Shown: positions 26,993 to 36,726, counted from the stretch's first letter. The stretch: DNA of 64,000 nt from Verrucomicrobiota bacterium (GCA_014860005.1 JACZKP010000076.1:186001-250000), one strand, 5' to 3'. Notes: generated by a model from the letters alone, not told the origin. Numbers and translations are program-made.

Positions 26993-27172
26993 GCGGAGAC
27001 ACGTTACGTCAGAGGACTCTTTGTCCACGAGCCACTTCTTGTGGTCCACGCTCACGCTCGGGAAGTCCGGCGTTGCGCCTGTCGCCGATGACCATGGTGG
27101 CAATGGCGCGTCCACTGGCATCCGCACAAACGAAAGCGACGAATCCAGCCTTTCACAGTCGTCGCCGCTTCC

Positions 27173-27898
27173 TCAACCCGCGCCTCCGAACGGCCAGAAT
27201 CGTTCGACGGCCTGCGTCCCACCAAAGGCCAGCAGCGCGAAGAACCCTACGGTGGCGAGGAACAGAAATCCGCCGGCCAGGAAGCACAGGCCGTCGCGCT
27301 CCAGCGCGGCGGCAGCGAGCAGCAGAATCGTCCAGGCCGGCAGCGTGTTGCTGAACGGCACAGGCAGGGGCAGCAGCAGGAACACTCCGGCCAGCGCGAT
27401 CATTGCCCCGGCCAGCCGGCGGTAAATAAATTGGTCGTGCAGGAACGCCAGGCGCGGGCGCAGAAACCATTCGAGGAAACGCACCACCCGGGTGGCGGCG
27501 CGCAACACCTTCCCCAGGAACTGCGGCGGCATCTGGCGCTGCAACAGCCGCTGCGGCAGCCACGGCTTTTTGCCCAAAGCCATGCGCGCGCCGATGAACA
27601 GCACGACCAGGCCGAACGGCACGGACAATCCCGGCAGCGGCAACGGCGTCAGAAACGGGAGCGAGATGAAGACCAGGAGCAGGTTGAAGCCGCGCCCTTG
27701 CGTGGTGTGGAGCAGGTCCGCCAGGCAAACGGGCCGCTGGTCGAACCGGGCGGCGAGTTCCTCCAGTTCACGGGAGAATTTGGGGCGCGTCGTGGCCGGA
27801 GGCCGGACCTCCGCCGTGTCCACCGGCTGCGCTGCCTCGCTCGCGGGCGGGGTCTCGCCCGGCGTGGCGTCCGGTAACTTGGGTTTGTCACTGGTCAC
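27173..27898 (-). CDS. ExoD-like membrane protein (exopolysaccharide synthesis family)
   Basis: About 241 residues. A Pro-rich N-terminal region precedes an ExoD (PF06055) domain with GRGFNLLLVFISLPFLTPLP, split here as GRGFNLLLVF and SLPFLTPLP, and SVPFGLVVLFIGARMALG, followed by several C-terminal helices (LPLPVPFSNTLPAW). ExoD proteins were first linked to exopolysaccharide production in rhizobia; the molecular role is unclear. A GTG at 27898 is the better start; a TTG at 27982 would add an unlikely Cys/Gly-rich stretch. Last gene of the long minus-strand run, 90 bp after sbtB. Confidence 0.78.
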   Translation of the reverse strand: MTSDKPKLPDATPGETPPASEAAQPVDTAEVRPPATTRPKFSRELEELAARFDQRPVCLADLLHTTQGRGFNLLLVFISLPFLTPLPLPGLSVPFGLVVLFIGARMALGKKPWLPQRLLQRQMPPQFLGKVLRAATRVVRFLEWFLRPRLAFLHDQFIYRRLAGAMIALAGVFLLLPLPVPFSNTLPAWTILLLAAAALERDGLCFLAGGFLFLATVGFFALLAFGGTQAVERFWPFGGAG

Positions 27899-27988
27899 AA
27901 AAACTTGGTCTTCGTTGATAACTTGCCCGGTAGCGCAGTCACCGAGCCGTGGCGACTCGGGTTGGCCGCAACCCCAGCGCAAAGGCGC

Positions 27989-28291
27989 TCAAAACTTTTC
28001 CTGGCGCAACACGCGCACGTCGGTCTCATAAGCAATCATGGCGAAATGCGGGAAGAAATCCCGCTGCAACCGCGTCAGCAACCGCTCCGCCACGGCGGGC
28101 GTGACGATGACTTCGATTTGAATGTTGGCGAACTCCTCGATGTCGGCCACGCGAGAACCGCGCGCGCCCGCGCCCTCCACGGCGAACAACGTGTAACCGT
28201 GCGCGCCTTCCTCCGCGAGCAACCGCGTCAGGCGTTCGCGCGCCAGCGCTTCGCCGACAATCGTCACGAGCTTCATCGGATGAGTCTTCAT
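27989..28291 (-). CDS. sbtB: SbtB-like PII-type signalling protein
   Basis: A 100-residue PII-fold protein: MKLVTIVGEALARERL at the start, GAHGYTLFAVEGAGARGSR in the T-loop region (shown here as HGYTLFAVEG and GARGSR), and QIEVIVTPAVAERLL. In cyanobacteria SbtB binds adenine nucleotides including cAMP and inhibits the bicarbonate transporter SbtA. Adjacent sbtA (7-bp gap) makes the assignment firm. The C-terminal Cys motif of some cyanobacterial SbtB is absent. Start uncertain between the ATGs at 28291 and 28276. Confidence 0.85.
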   Translation of the reverse strand: MKTHPMKLVTIVGEALARERLTRLLAEEGAHGYTLFAVEGAGARGSRVADIEEFANIQIEVIVTPAVAERLLTRLQRDFFPHFAMIAYETDVRVLRQEKF

Positions 28292-28298
28292 GGTGTCT

Positions 28299-29288
28299 TT
28301 ACTGTGCCGGGCCAAACCACCAGCGGGCGACTTCATAATACAACGGCAACCCCAGCGTCACGTTGAACGGGAACGTGATGGTCAGCGCCGAAGTCAGATA
28401 CAGCGTGGGATTCGCCTCCGGCAACGACAGCCGCATCGCCGCCGGCGCGGCGATATACGACGCGCTCGCCGCCAGCACGCCCAGCAGCATCGCGCCGCCC
28501 AGACTTAACCCGACCGCCTTGCCCAGCATGATACCCAGCACGCCATGAATCATGGGCATCACCACGCCGAACACGACGAGAAAAAGCCCGACCTTCCGCA
28601 GGTCTCCGAGCCGCCGCGCGGCGACCATGCCCATCTCCAGCAAAAACAGCGCGAGCACGCCCTGAAACGGTGTCACAAAAAATCCCGCCGTCGCATCCAG
28701 GCCACGCTGCCCGCACAGGAAGCCCACCAGCAACGAGCCAAGCAGCAGAAACACGCTGCGGCCCAGCAACGCCTCGTGCAGCGCGAGTCGCATCACTGCG
28801 TTGAAGGGCGAGCCTTGCCGTCGCTGGGCCAGTTTGCCGAGCATCACGCCGACAATGATGGCCGGCGATTCCATCACCGCCAGAAACGCGCTGGCGTAAG
28901 GCTCGAACGGCTGCCGCAGTTCCGTCAGGAAATTGACCGCCGCGATGAACGTCACCGCGCTCACCGACCCGTAGTGCGCGCCGATGGCAGCGGCATCCAC
29001 CGCCGGCAACTTGCCGACAAACCGCAGAATGGGATACGTCCAGAGCGGAATCAACGCCCCGAGCGCCATGGCCGCCAGCGCCGGCAACCAGACCGCGCCA
29101 AGGCCGGCCGCGCTCACCGCCACGCCGCCCTTGAACCCGATGGCGACGAGCAGATAAATCGTCAGGCCGAGGTAAAGCGGCTCGGGAAAACGCAAATCGC
29201 TTTTCACCACGGCGGCGACGATGCCGAGCACGAAGAACAGGATGGCCGGTGAAGCCAGGTTGATGCGGATGCTTTCGAGAATGTCCAT
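28299..29288 (-). CDS. sbtA: Sodium-dependent bicarbonate transporter, SbtA family
   Basis: A 329-residue polytopic protein of the SbtA family (formerly DUF897). Typical stretches: AIGAHYGSVSAVTF, LALFLLEMGMVA and AASASYIAAPAAMRLSLPEANP (shown as ASASYIAAPAAM). It should import HCO3- with Na+. It is followed by its regulator sbtB and preceded 6 bp upstream by purE. With carbonic anhydrase and PurK in the same run it could supply bicarbonate for carboxylation. Confidence 0.9.
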   Translation of the reverse strand: MDILESIRINLASPAILFFVLGIVAAVVKSDLRFPEPLYLGLTIYLLVAIGFKGGVAVSAAGLGAVWLPALAAMALGALIPLWTYPILRFVGKLPAVDAAAIGAHYGSVSAVTFIAAVNFLTELRQPFEPYASAFLAVMESPAIIVGVMLGKLAQRRQGSPFNAVMRLALHEALLGRSVFLLLGSLLVGFLCGQRGLDATAGFFVTPFQGVLALFLLEMGMVAARRLGDLRKVGLFLVVFGVVMPMIHGVLGIMLGKAVGLSLGGAMLLGVLAASASYIAAPAAMRLSLPEANPTLYLTSALTITFPFNVTLGLPLYYEVARWWFGPAQ

Positions 29289-29294
29289 GCGAAA

Positions 29295-29837
29295 TCAGGC
29301 GTTGAGCGACCGGTTCTTGGCGCGCGACTCCCGCGCCAGGCACGCCATGAACTCCAGCAGACGTTGCTGAAGCGCGGCATCGCTGGCAGCCAGAATCTTC
29401 ACCGCGAGCAGCCCGGCGTTGCGGCCATTGCCGATGGCCACGGTGGCGACCGGCACGCCTGCCGGCATTTGCACAATCGAGAGCAGCGAGTCCAACCCGT
29501 TGAGCGCCTTGCTCTGCACAGGCACGCCGATGACCGGCAACGGCGTGTGACTGGCGACCATGCCCGGCAAATGCGCCGCGCCGCCCGCGCCGGCGATGAT
29601 GACCTTCAGCCCACGCGCTGCCGCCGTGCGCCCGTAACGCGCCATGTCCATCGGCGTGCGGTGCGCCGAAACCACGCGCGCCTCGCAAGGCACGCCAAAC
29701 TCGGCACAGGCCTCGGCCGCCAGCTCCATCGTGGGCCAGTCGGAATCGCTGCCCATGATGATGCCGACCAAGGGCGGCGGCGCAGGGTGGGGTTTGTTGC
29801 GGGGCGGTGGCGTTTCGGCTTTTGCGGGTCGTTTCAT
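29295..29837 (-). CDS. purE: N5-carboxyaminoimidazole ribonucleotide mutase
   Basis: A 180-residue cytosolic enzyme of purine synthesis that converts N5-CAIR to CAIR. Signatures: [21 protein letters not shown] and [14 protein letters not shown]. Start ATG at 29837 (TTG at 29849 possible); a Pro-rich N-terminal extension of about 25 residues precedes the core. PurK, its partner, is two genes upstream. Confidence 0.93.
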   Translation of the reverse strand: MKRPAKAETPPPRNKPHPAPPPLVGIIMGSDSDWPTMELAAEACAEFGVPCEARVVSAHRTPMDMARYGRTAAARGLKVIIAGAGGAAHLPGMVASHTPLPVIGVPVQSKALNGLDSLLSIVQMPAGVPVATVAIGNGRNAGLLAVKILAASDAALQQRLLEFMACLARESRAKNRSLNA

Positions 29838-29853
29838 GGGTTGCGGCAAGCGT

Positions 29854-31566
29854 CTATGGGTTCAAGTCCAGATCGGTGACCGCGCCGAGCGAGGCGCTGG
29901 AGACGTGGTCGGCAAATCGGGCCAGCACGCCCCGGGTGTAGCGGGGCGCGGGTTTCGTCCACGCCTTGCGGCGCGCTTTGAGTTCTTGGGCCGGAATTTC
30001 CAACGTCAATTCGCGTCTATCGGCGTCAATGGCGATGGTGTCGCCGTTCTTCACGAGCGCAATCGGGCCGCCGACGTAAGCCTCGGGCGTCACGTGGCCG
30101 ACGACGAAGCCGTGGCTGCCGCCGCTGAAGCGGCCGTCGGTGATGAGCGCGACCTCATGACCGAGTCCCTTGCCCATGATGGCGCTGGTGGGCGAAAGCA
30201 TCTCTCTCATGCCCGGTCCGCCTTTCGGCCCTTCGTAGCGGATCACCACCACATGACCCTTCCTGACCTTGCCGCCGAATATGGCTTTGAGCGCGTTTTC
30301 TTCCCCATTGAACACGATGGCCTTGCCCGCGAAACGCAATCCCTCCTTGCCGGTGATCTTTGCCACCGCGCCTTCGGGGGCGAGGTTGCCTTTGAGGATG
30401 ACGAGGTGGCTGTCCTTTTTGATGGGGTTGTTCAGCGGGCGGACGATGGTCTGGCCGTCGGGGTAGGGTTTCACATGCGCGAGGGTTTGCGCGAGGGTCT
30501 GGCCGGTGACGGTGAGGCAGTCGCCGTGGAGCAGGCCGGCGTCGAGCAGCGTCTTCATCAGCGGGCGGATGCCGCCAATGGCGACCAGTTCGCTCATCAA
30601 ATGTTTTCCGCTTGGTTTCATGTCCGCGAGCACCGGCACACGTTTGCCGAGGCGCGTGAAGTCGTCGAGGCCGAGCTTGACGCGCGCGGCGTGGGCCATC
30701 GCCGGCAGGTGCAGCACGGCATTGGTCGAACCGCCGAGCGCGATGACGATGGTGATGGCGTTCTCGAAGGCTTTCTTCGTGAGGATGTCCAGCGGGCGCA
30801 AGCCGGTCTGGAGCATCCGCACGACGCACGCCCCGGCGCGGCGGCAATCGTCTTTCTTGGCGGGCGAGACGGCGTTTTGCGCGGAGCTGTTGGGCAGGCT
30901 CAGGCCGAGCGCTTCGATCGCGCTGGCCATCGTGTTGGCCGTATACATCCCGCCGCACGAGCCCGGGCCGGGAATGGCGCATTGTTCGACGGCGCGCAGA
31001 CCAGGCTCGTCCAGTTTGCCCGCAGCGTGCGCGCCCACGGCTTCGAAGACGGAGACGATGTCGAGCTTGCGGTCGGGATTGGCGGTCAAGCAGCCGGGCA
31101 GGATCGTGCCGCCATAGACGAACACCGCCGGTCGGTTCAACCGCGCGATGGCGATCATCGCGCCCGGCATGTTCTTGTCGCAACCGCCGAGGGCGACGAA
31201 GCCGTCAAATCCCTGGCAGCCGACCACGGTCTCGATGGAGTCGGCGATGACCTCGCGCGAAACGAGGGAGTATTTCATGCCTTCCGTGCCCATCGAGATG
31301 CCGTCGGAGATGGTGATGGTGTTGAAGAGGACGGCCTTGCCACCCGCCTCGTTCGCACCCGCCTCGGCTTCGCGCGCGAGTTGGTCAATGTGCATGTTGC
31401 AGGGTGTGACCATGCTCCACATGGAGGCGATGCCGATGATGGGTTTGGCGAAGTCCTCGGGCTTGAAGCCCACCGGATAGAGCATGGCGCGGCTGGGGGC
31501 GCGGTGCGGGCCATCCAGCATGATGGCGGAGTGCGGTCGTGGCGATGTGGCGGCGGGTTTTGTCAT
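29854..31566 (-). CDS. ilvD: Dihydroxy-acid dehydratase
   Basis: A 570-residue Fe-S enzyme of branched-chain amino acid synthesis. Visible: the Cys ligands in [17 protein letters not shown] and [15 protein letters not shown], plus [16 protein letters not shown] near the C-terminus. The ATG at 31566 gives the usual N-terminus; the open frame upstream runs through purK in a shadow frame. It sits between purK and purE with gaps of 13 and 16 bp, an unusual place for this gene. Confidence 0.93.
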   Translation of the reverse strand: MTKPAATSPRPHSAIMLDGPHRAPSRAMLYPVGFKPEDFAKPIIGIASMWSMVTPCNMHIDQLAREAEAGANEAGGKAVLFNTITISDGISMGTEGMKYSLVSREVIADSIETVVGCQGFDGFVALGGCDKNMPGAMIAIARLNRPAVFVYGGTILPGCLTANPDRKLDIVSVFEAVGAHAAGKLDEPGLRAVEQCAIPGPGSCGGMYTANTMASAIEALGLSLPNSSAQNAVSPAKKDDCRRAGACVVRMLQTGLRPLDILTKKAFENAITIVIALGGSTNAVLHLPAMAHAARVKLGLDDFTRLGKRVPVLADMKPSGKHLMSELVAIGGIRPLMKTLLDAGLLHGDCLTVTGQTLAQTLAHVKPYPDGQTIVRPLNNPIKKDSHLVILKGNLAPEGAVAKITGKEGLRFAGKAIVFNGEENALKAIFGGKVRKGHVVVIRYEGPKGGPGMREMLSPTSAIMGKGLGHEVALITDGRFSGGSHGFVVGHVTPEAYVGGPIALVKNGDTIAIDADRRELTLEIPAQELKARRKAWTKPAPRYTRGVLARFADHVSSASLGAVTDLDLNP

Positions 31567-31579
31567 GGCAGTTTCTCGT

Positions 31580-32842
31580 TCAAGGGCCGAATCGGATGCA
31601 GGCGGCGGCGCGTTGGGCAATGGCCAGCGCTGCGTCGGGGGTCGCGCCAAGCGCGGTGACGTGGCCCATCTTGCGGCCAGGAGCACTGCGGGTCTTGCCG
31701 TAGATGTGCAGGTGCGCACCCTCCACGCGCAACGCTTCGGCCAGACCTTGCGGTGTCCCAGGGCCGTCGGCGCTCGCCAGCAGATTGACCATGACGGCGG
31801 CGGGCGCGCGCATCGCGGGCAAGCCCAGCGGCCAGCCGAGCACGGCGCGGACGTGATTCTCGAATTGGGAACACACGCAGGCTTCGATGGTGTAATGGCC
31901 GGAGTTGTGGACGCGCGGCGCGATTTCGTTGATGAGGAGTTGACCGTCTTCCACCAAAAACATTTCCACGCCAAAGCTGCCGACCGCACCGACGGATTCC
32001 ACGGCACGACGAGCCATTGCGGCGGCGCGTTCCGCGATTGCCGGCGCGACGGGCGCGGGCGCAGACACAACATGGCATACATGATTCCGCTGCACGGTTT
32101 CCACCACGGGATAGGTGACGACCTCACCGTTGACGCTGCGCGTGACGATGACGGCCAGCTCTTTGGCGAACGGACAGAATACTTCGGCAAACAGCGGGTT
32201 GCCATAATGGCCGCCCAGTTTGTGCCAGGCCGCTTCGAGGTCCGCGAGGGAGCGCAAGGTCGCGTTGCCTTTACCATCGTAAGCGTTGCGCCGCGCTTTG
32301 AGCAGGAGGGGCAGTCCCCACTCCCCGGCGAGCGAGGCCACATCCTCCATCCGCTCCACGGCGCGCATCCGGGGCACAGGCAGGCCGGCTTCGGCGAGCG
32401 TTTGTTTTTGAACGAGCTTGTCCTGAATGAGCCGCATCGTGCCGGAGGACGGCCAGAGCGCATAGCCGTTCTGCTCCAGCACGGCCAGCGCGCCGGCGTC
32501 CACGAATTCATTTTCCAGCGTGACCACGTCCGTCAGCGCCGCAAGTTCGAGCAACGAGTCCGGTTCGTCCCAATCGCCAAGGAGTGTGCGGGCGGCGACG
32601 CTGCCGGCGGGAAACTCCGCCTGCCGTTCCAGAATCACCACCTTGCAGCCGAGTTGCGCCGCCGCTTGCGCGGTCATCTTGGCAAGCTGCCCGCCACCAA
32701 CGATGCCCAAGGTGATGGCGTCAGGCCGTGTGGCCGGCGAACGAGAGACGGCGGCTGACGCGCTCCCGATGGCGCTCGCGGCAGGCTGTGGCGCGGGCCG
32801 ACAATCGGCTGCGCCGCGTTCGTGCATTCCGGTGGCGTTCAT
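31580..32842 (-). CDS. purK: N5-carboxyaminoimidazole ribonucleotide synthetase
   Basis: A 420-residue ATP-grasp enzyme making N5-CAIR from AIR, ATP and bicarbonate. Signatures: [34 protein letters not shown] and the metal-binding [18 protein letters not shown] (shown as [13 protein letters not shown]). An extra low-complexity N-terminal stretch of about 40 residues precedes the core. Start overlaps the carbonic anhydrase stop by 4 bp. Confidence 0.92.
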   Translation of the reverse strand: MNATGMHERGAADCRPAPQPAASAIGSASAAVSRSPATRPDAITLGIVGGGQLAKMTAQAAAQLGCKVVILERQAEFPAGSVAARTLLGDWDEPDSLLELAALTDVVTLENEFVDAGALAVLEQNGYALWPSSGTMRLIQDKLVQKQTLAEAGLPVPRMRAVERMEDVASLAGEWGLPLLLKARRNAYDGKGNATLRSLADLEAAWHKLGGHYGNPLFAEVFCPFAKELAVIVTRSVNGEVVTYPVVETVQRNHVCHVVSAPAPVAPAIAERAAAMARRAVESVGAVGSFGVEMFLVEDGQLLINEIAPRVHNSGHYTIEACVCSQFENHVRAVLGWPLGLPAMRAPAAVMVNLLASADGPGTPQGLAEALRVEGAHLHIYGKTRSAPGRKMGHVTALGATPDAALAIAQRAAACIRFGP

Positions 32843-33498
32843 GCGCGCCTCCCTTCCGGGAATGTCCGCAGCAGTTCAAATTGTCCCGCCGCCGGGTTGA
32901 AGGCGAAGAGTTCCCCGGTCGCCGTTTTGAAGAACCAGCCATGAAGGCGGAGCGCGCCTTCGTCCAAGCGCTCCCGGACGAAGGGATAGGTGGGGAGATT
33001 CTCCAACGAAATGAGCACGCTCTCCAGTTCCGCCGCCCGCTGGCGCTCGGCGTTGTCGGTCAAATGGGCGTAGCGCGACTGGATCAAATCGCGAAGCGGG
33101 GCAGTCTGTGCCAGCCACCAGGTCAGATTGGCCTGGTGTGCTCCGGGGAGCGAACCGCGCAAGAGCGTCGCCATCGCGCAGCAGCGGGAGTGACCACAAA
33201 CCACGAGGTCGGGGACGCGCAGAACGCGCACCGCATAGTCGAGGGTGGCGGCAAGGGAATCGTCGTCGCCTTTGGCAACGGCGTTGGCGGGCGGGACAAA
33301 CGTGCCCAGCCCGCTGGCAAAACAGAATCCGGCCGGGTTGCCTTCCGTCAGGCGTTCGGCCAGCAGCCCGGCGTCCGCGCAGGTGACGAGCAGCGCGGGC
33401 GAACGCGGTTCATTGCGCGAGGGCCGGTCGAGCAGTTCGCGGGATGCGCCGAAGGTCTCGCGCCGAAAGTGGTGAAGGTTTTCAAGGACTGGTTGCAT
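32839..33498 (-). CDS. Beta-class carbonic anhydrase-like protein with altered CxDxR motif
   Basis: A 219-residue protein of the beta-carbonic anhydrase fold (CO2 + H2O to HCO3-). Zinc ligands are present: Cys40 and, in VVCGHSRC, His103 and Cys106. The catalytic dyad is changed: the family motif C-x-D-S-R reads CADAG, so Asp42 remains but the Arg is missing. Activity may be altered. The gene overlaps purK by 4 bp and follows the channel gene by 4 bp, so bicarbonate made here could feed PurK. Confidence 0.82.
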   Translation of the reverse strand: MQPVLENLHHFRRETFGASRELLDRPSRNEPRSPALLVTCADAGLLAERLTEGNPAGFCFASGLGTFVPPANAVAKGDDDSLAATLDYAVRVLRVPDLVVCGHSRCCAMATLLRGSLPGAHQANLTWWLAQTAPLRDLIQSRYAHLTDNAERQRAAELESVLISLENLPTYPFVRERLDEGALRLHGWFFKTATGELFAFNPAAGQFELLRTFPEGRRA

Positions 33499-33502
33499 GG
33501 TC

Positions 33503-34384
33503 TTAATGCGAAGCGTCGCCTTGCCCGTTTTCGCGCGGCTGCCCGCCGCGCGCGCACCGCCGCCGCACCGCCGCCAGTTGCTCCTGCAATTCCCGGGCCT
33601 GCCGCTCCAGCAGTTTCAATTCGTCCTCCACGGTCGCCGCGCCGCCCTCGGCCGCGTGCCGCGCGCGGTCGCGTTCTTCCATCTCCGCGTGCATTTCGGA
33701 CATGCTGTTGAGGACGATGCCGATGAAGAGGTTCAGGATGATCATCGTGCCGAACACGATGAAGGTGACGAAATAGAGCGCGACCTTGAAGGCGGGCACA
33801 TGTTCGATGGCGCGGTTGAAGATGTCGCCCCAGTTGTCGAGCGTCACGATACGGAACAGCGTGAACAAAGCCGCAGGCAACGTGCCGAAGTCCTGCTTGT
33901 CTGCTTGTCCGAACCAATGCACGCCCGCCACCGCATAGATGTAGAAGAGCAGCGCCAGCAGCAGGCTGACGTAGCCCATCGCGGAGAGGCTCTTGAGCAG
34001 CGCACCCACCAGGAGTTGCAGCTTAGGCAGGGCGCTGACCAGGCGCAGCAACCGCAGCACGCGGGCCAGCCGCAGCACCGCGGCGAACGGCCCGCCCACC
34101 GGCAGGAGACAGAACACAACGATGAGGAAATCGAACACGTTCCAGCCATCGCGGAAGAATGCGAGCGGCCGGCGTCCGTGCGCCACGAGCTTGAGCACGA
34201 TTTCCACGACGAAGATTCCGATCACGACGGCATCGAGCGTTTGCAGCAGCGCGCCGTGCCGCGCCCGGAGCATCGCGCTCGTCTCCAGCCCGGCCAGCAC
34301 GCCGCCCAGCAGGATGACCACGATGATGAAGGCGCGGAACGGCCTGGACTCGACGAGACTCTTGGCTAATCCGGTCATGGTCAT
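33503..34384 (-). CDS. Voltage-gated cation channel, bacterial NaV/CaV type
   Basis: A 293-residue six-helix channel subunit that should assemble as a tetramer. The S4 helix has Arg at 105, 108, 111 and 114 (RLARVLRLLR). The pore filter is TLDNWGD (181-187), where NaChBac has TLESWAS. The C-terminus is a charged helical coiled-coil region (EDELKLLERQARELQEQL). The two Asp residues in the filter match positions that give Ca2+ selectivity in the engineered CavAb channel (TLDDWSD). Start overlaps the terC stop (ATGA). Confidence 0.88.
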   Translation of the reverse strand: MTMTGLAKSLVESRPFRAFIIVVILLGGVLAGLETSAMLRARHGALLQTLDAVVIGIFVVEIVLKLVAHGRRPLAFFRDGWNVFDFLIVVFCLLPVGGPFAAVLRLARVLRLLRLVSALPKLQLLVGALLKSLSAMGYVSLLLALLFYIYAVAGVHWFGQADKQDFGTLPAALFTLFRIVTLDNWGDIFNRAIEHVPAFKVALYFVTFIVFGTMIILNLFIGIVLNSMSEMHAEMEERDRARHAAEGGAATVEDELKLLERQARELQEQLAAVRRRCARGGQPRENGQGDASH

Positions 34385-35352
34385 TCAGAAGGGTTCACCA
34401 CCGGCTTGATCGCCGGCGTGACTGACGTTCCGGCTTTTCTTGGCCGCAGCCAGGAAGCCACGACGGAAACCGCGAGCACCGTCAGGATCACGCCCAGCGA
34501 GATGAACGTGTCAATCTTGTAGGGCGAGTGCGACAACAGCATCTTCACGCCGACAAACGCCAGCACCACGCCGAGGCCAATCTTGAGGTAATGGAACTTG
34601 TCCATCACGCCAGCCAGGGCGAAATAGAGCGAACGCAGCCCGAGGATGGCGAAGACGTTCGAGGTATAGACGATGAACGGATCGGTCGTGACGGCGAAGA
34701 TGGCCGGGATGCTGTCCACGGCGAAGATCAAGTCGGTGAACTCGACCAGCAGCAGCACCACGAACAGCGGCGTGGCCATGCGGATGCCGTTCTCGCGGAC
34801 GAAAAAGCGGTCCTCGCGATAATCACTGGTCACGGGCATTAGGTTTTTGAACCACTTCACCACGGGGTTGCGCTCGGGATGAATCTCCTCCTCGCGCTTC
34901 ACGATCATCTTGATGCCGGTGAGGATCAGGAACGCGCCAAAGACGTAAATGATCCAGGTGAACCGGGTGATGAGCGCCACACCCGCCCCGATCATGACGG
35001 CCCGCATGACGAGCGCGCCGAGGATGCCCCAGAACAGAACCTTGTGCTGATACTTCAGCGGCACGGCGAAATACGAGAACAGCAGCGCGAACACGAAAAT
35101 GTTGTCCACACTCAACGACTTCTCGATCAGGTATCCGGCAAAGAACTCCAGCGCCTTTTGCGAGCCGGCATAGTGCCACACTCCGGCATTGAAAAGCAGC
35201 GCCAGCGCCACCCACACCGCCGTCCAGGCGAGCGATTCCCTGAGCGAGACCGCGTGCGCCTTGCGGTGAAAGACGCCGAGGTCGAGCGCCAGCATCGCCA
35301 GCACAAACACGGTGAAGCCGATCCAAAGCCAGAGTGTTCCGATTGTTTCCAT
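34381..35352 (-). CDS. TerC family membrane protein (Alx-like)
   Basis: A 323-residue protein with about nine membrane segments and the TerC hallmarks KSLSVDNIFVFALLF and LLLVEFTDLIFAVDSIPAI (shown as EFTDLIFAVDSIPA), with conserved acidic residues for metal binding. Alx/TerC proteins export Mn2+ and help with metal loading or alkaline pH stress. A TerB-like gene lies directly upstream. No recognisable yybP-ykoY riboswitch in the 41-bp gap. Confidence 0.9.
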   Translation of the reverse strand: METIGTLWLWIGFTVFVLAMLALDLGVFHRKAHAVSLRESLAWTAVWVALALLFNAGVWHYAGSQKALEFFAGYLIEKSLSVDNIFVFALLFSYFAVPLKYQHKVLFWGILGALVMRAVMIGAGVALITRFTWIIYVFGAFLILTGIKMIVKREEEIHPERNPVVKWFKNLMPVTSDYREDRFFVRENGIRMATPLFVVLLLVEFTDLIFAVDSIPAIFAVTTDPFIVYTSNVFAILGLRSLYFALAGVMDKFHYLKIGLGVVLAFVGVKMLLSHSPYKIDTFISLGVILTVLAVSVVASWLRPRKAGTSVTPAIKPVVNPSE

Positions 35353-35393
35353 TGAGTGTTCCTGACGGGTCGTGGTTCATCGCCGTGGCGGCG

Positions 35394-36347
35394 CTATTGC
35401 CCGCGAATGAGCGGCAGCAACTGGCTGACGTTCACCGAGCCGGCCTTCTGTTGAATCTCACCCGCGTAACGCGAGTGCATCGAGCGGGCCTGCTCCGTGA
35501 GTGAGCCAAACGTCGAGCGCAGTTCGATGGCCGAGAGCTTGCGTCCGCCCGCATAGTATTGCTGGGCGAGCCTGCCCAGCGCCCACGTCGTCGCGAACGA
35601 CATCACCGAACTGGTGGCTTGCTTGCCCACGGTCTTGAGCATTCCGCCGCCCACCTTGCCCAGCAGTCCGCCCAGCAGTTTTCGCGCGTAGCCCTCCAGC
35701 ACCTGCGAACTCAAGCCCAGCCCCGCCGCCGCCAGCAGTTCCTTGATGTGGCCGCGTCCGAGTTCGTGCCCGTAACTCTTGCCGACGCGATAAACCATCT
35801 TCATCTGCAACGGCACGATGGCCATCGTCGCCAGTGATTCGGGGAGCAACTCCAGCGCGCCGTTCAGGATGGCGTAGTTCAGGACCATCTTGTCCACCTG
35901 CGCGTCCACAGCCGCAGGTTGAGTCGCCAGCGCGGCGGCGATGACCGGCGGCGCGGGCGTGAGGTCCGCCAGCGGCTCGACGGCGAGGGCTTCGGCGGCG
36001 CGATCCACGGCCGCCGTTGCCTTCTCCTCCAGCTTGAATTCGCGGCGCAGCCCGGCCAGGAACGTCTTCTCCGCGTCCGACTGCGCGCCATCCGCGTCGC
36101 AAACGCACACGGCCATTTCGTAGGCCAGTTGGCGGAGTTCTGGCGATTGGAGCGCCGCGGCGGCCTGCGCGGGCGTCACCTGTTTCAGCAGCACCCGCTG
36201 GTAAATCGCGGCGGGTTGCACGTCCGCATGGGGCAGGTTTTCGGCGATGCGTTTGAGTTCAGCGCGCTCGGCGTCGTGCTTCGCGCCGTCGGCAAACGCC
36301 GCCATCAGCGCCAGGGTGAGAATGGATTCTTGTTCAATGGGTGTCAT
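35394..36347 (-). CDS. TerB-like domain protein with C-terminal membrane-associated region
   Basis: A 317-residue protein. The N-terminal 120 residues are helical and TerB-like (LALMAAFADGAKHDAERAELKRIA, shown here as AAFADGAKHDAERAEL; repeated acidic DADGAQSDAE). The C-terminal 170 residues (MVYRVGKSYGHELGRGHIKELL, then Gly-rich LLGGLLGKVGGGML) resemble the hydrophobic C-terminal region of DUF697/YcjF-type proteins. TerB domains bind metal and co-occur with TerC, its neighbour 41 bp downstream. Confidence 0.72.
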   Translation of the reverse strand: MTPIEQESILTLALMAAFADGAKHDAERAELKRIAENLPHADVQPAAIYQRVLLKQVTPAQAAAALQSPELRQLAYEMAVCVCDADGAQSDAEKTFLAGLRREFKLEEKATAAVDRAAEALAVEPLADLTPAPPVIAAALATQPAAVDAQVDKMVLNYAILNGALELLPESLATMAIVPLQMKMVYRVGKSYGHELGRGHIKELLAAAGLGLSSQVLEGYARKLLGGLLGKVGGGMLKTVGKQATSSVMSFATTWALGRLAQQYYAGGRKLSAIELRSTFGSLTEQARSMHSRYAGEIQQKAGSVNVSQLLPLIRGQ

Positions 36348-36377
36348 GGTTCTTCAGGTGTGTTTTCAGGCTGCTCC

Positions 36378-36725
36378 TCATCCCCAACCGAATTCCTTGA
36401 TGTCCATTTTCCACGTGTCATCGGTGACGAGGAGCATTCGGTCGTTCAATTCGTAGCGAACTTTCTCCAGATCCACCGCGGGCGGCACGACGTTCACAAT
36501 GAGCGTGCCGTCGGTGAGGGAAAAGATTTTCGTGCGCTTGTCCGGTCGCTTCACGAACAAATGGTTGCTCAAATCATCAATGACGAAAACGTAGCCCGTG
36601 GCCCGGGCCACTCCCTGTTCGCAGTCCTCGATTTCGCCGATAAAGTGGCGGCGAACATCCTTGTCAAAGAGTCGCCGGTGGATCACGTGGACTTTCTCAC
36701 CGGGCTTGAGAATGGAAGATTTCAT
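36378..36725 (-). CDS. Conserved-looking hypothetical protein
   Basis: A 115-residue soluble protein, beta-rich in appearance (KVHVIHRRLFD, RRHFIGEIEDCE, GYVFVIDD, TLIVNVVPPAV). No family recognised. It starts 1 bp after the stop of the membrane protein gene upstream and is followed 30 bp later by the TerB-like gene, so it belongs to the run starting at element C. Confidence 0.65.
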   Translation of the reverse strand: MKSSILKPGEKVHVIHRRLFDKDVRRHFIGEIEDCEQGVARATGYVFVIDDLSNHLFVKRPDKRTKIFSLTDGTLIVNVVPPAVDLEKVRYELNDRMLLVTDDTWKMDIKEFGWG

Positions 36726-36726
36726 A

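Noticed and set aside
29644..31659. A 671-codon plus-strand open frame
   Set aside because: Antisense to ilvD, whose motifs are complete.
31567..32511. Apparent 315-residue N-terminal extension of IlvD
   Set aside because: It overlaps purK in another frame and reads as shadow; IlvD has a normal start at 31566.
34381..35394. Manganese riboswitch upstream of terC
   Set aside because: The gap to the upstream gene is only 41 bp, too short for a yybP-ykoY riboswitch.
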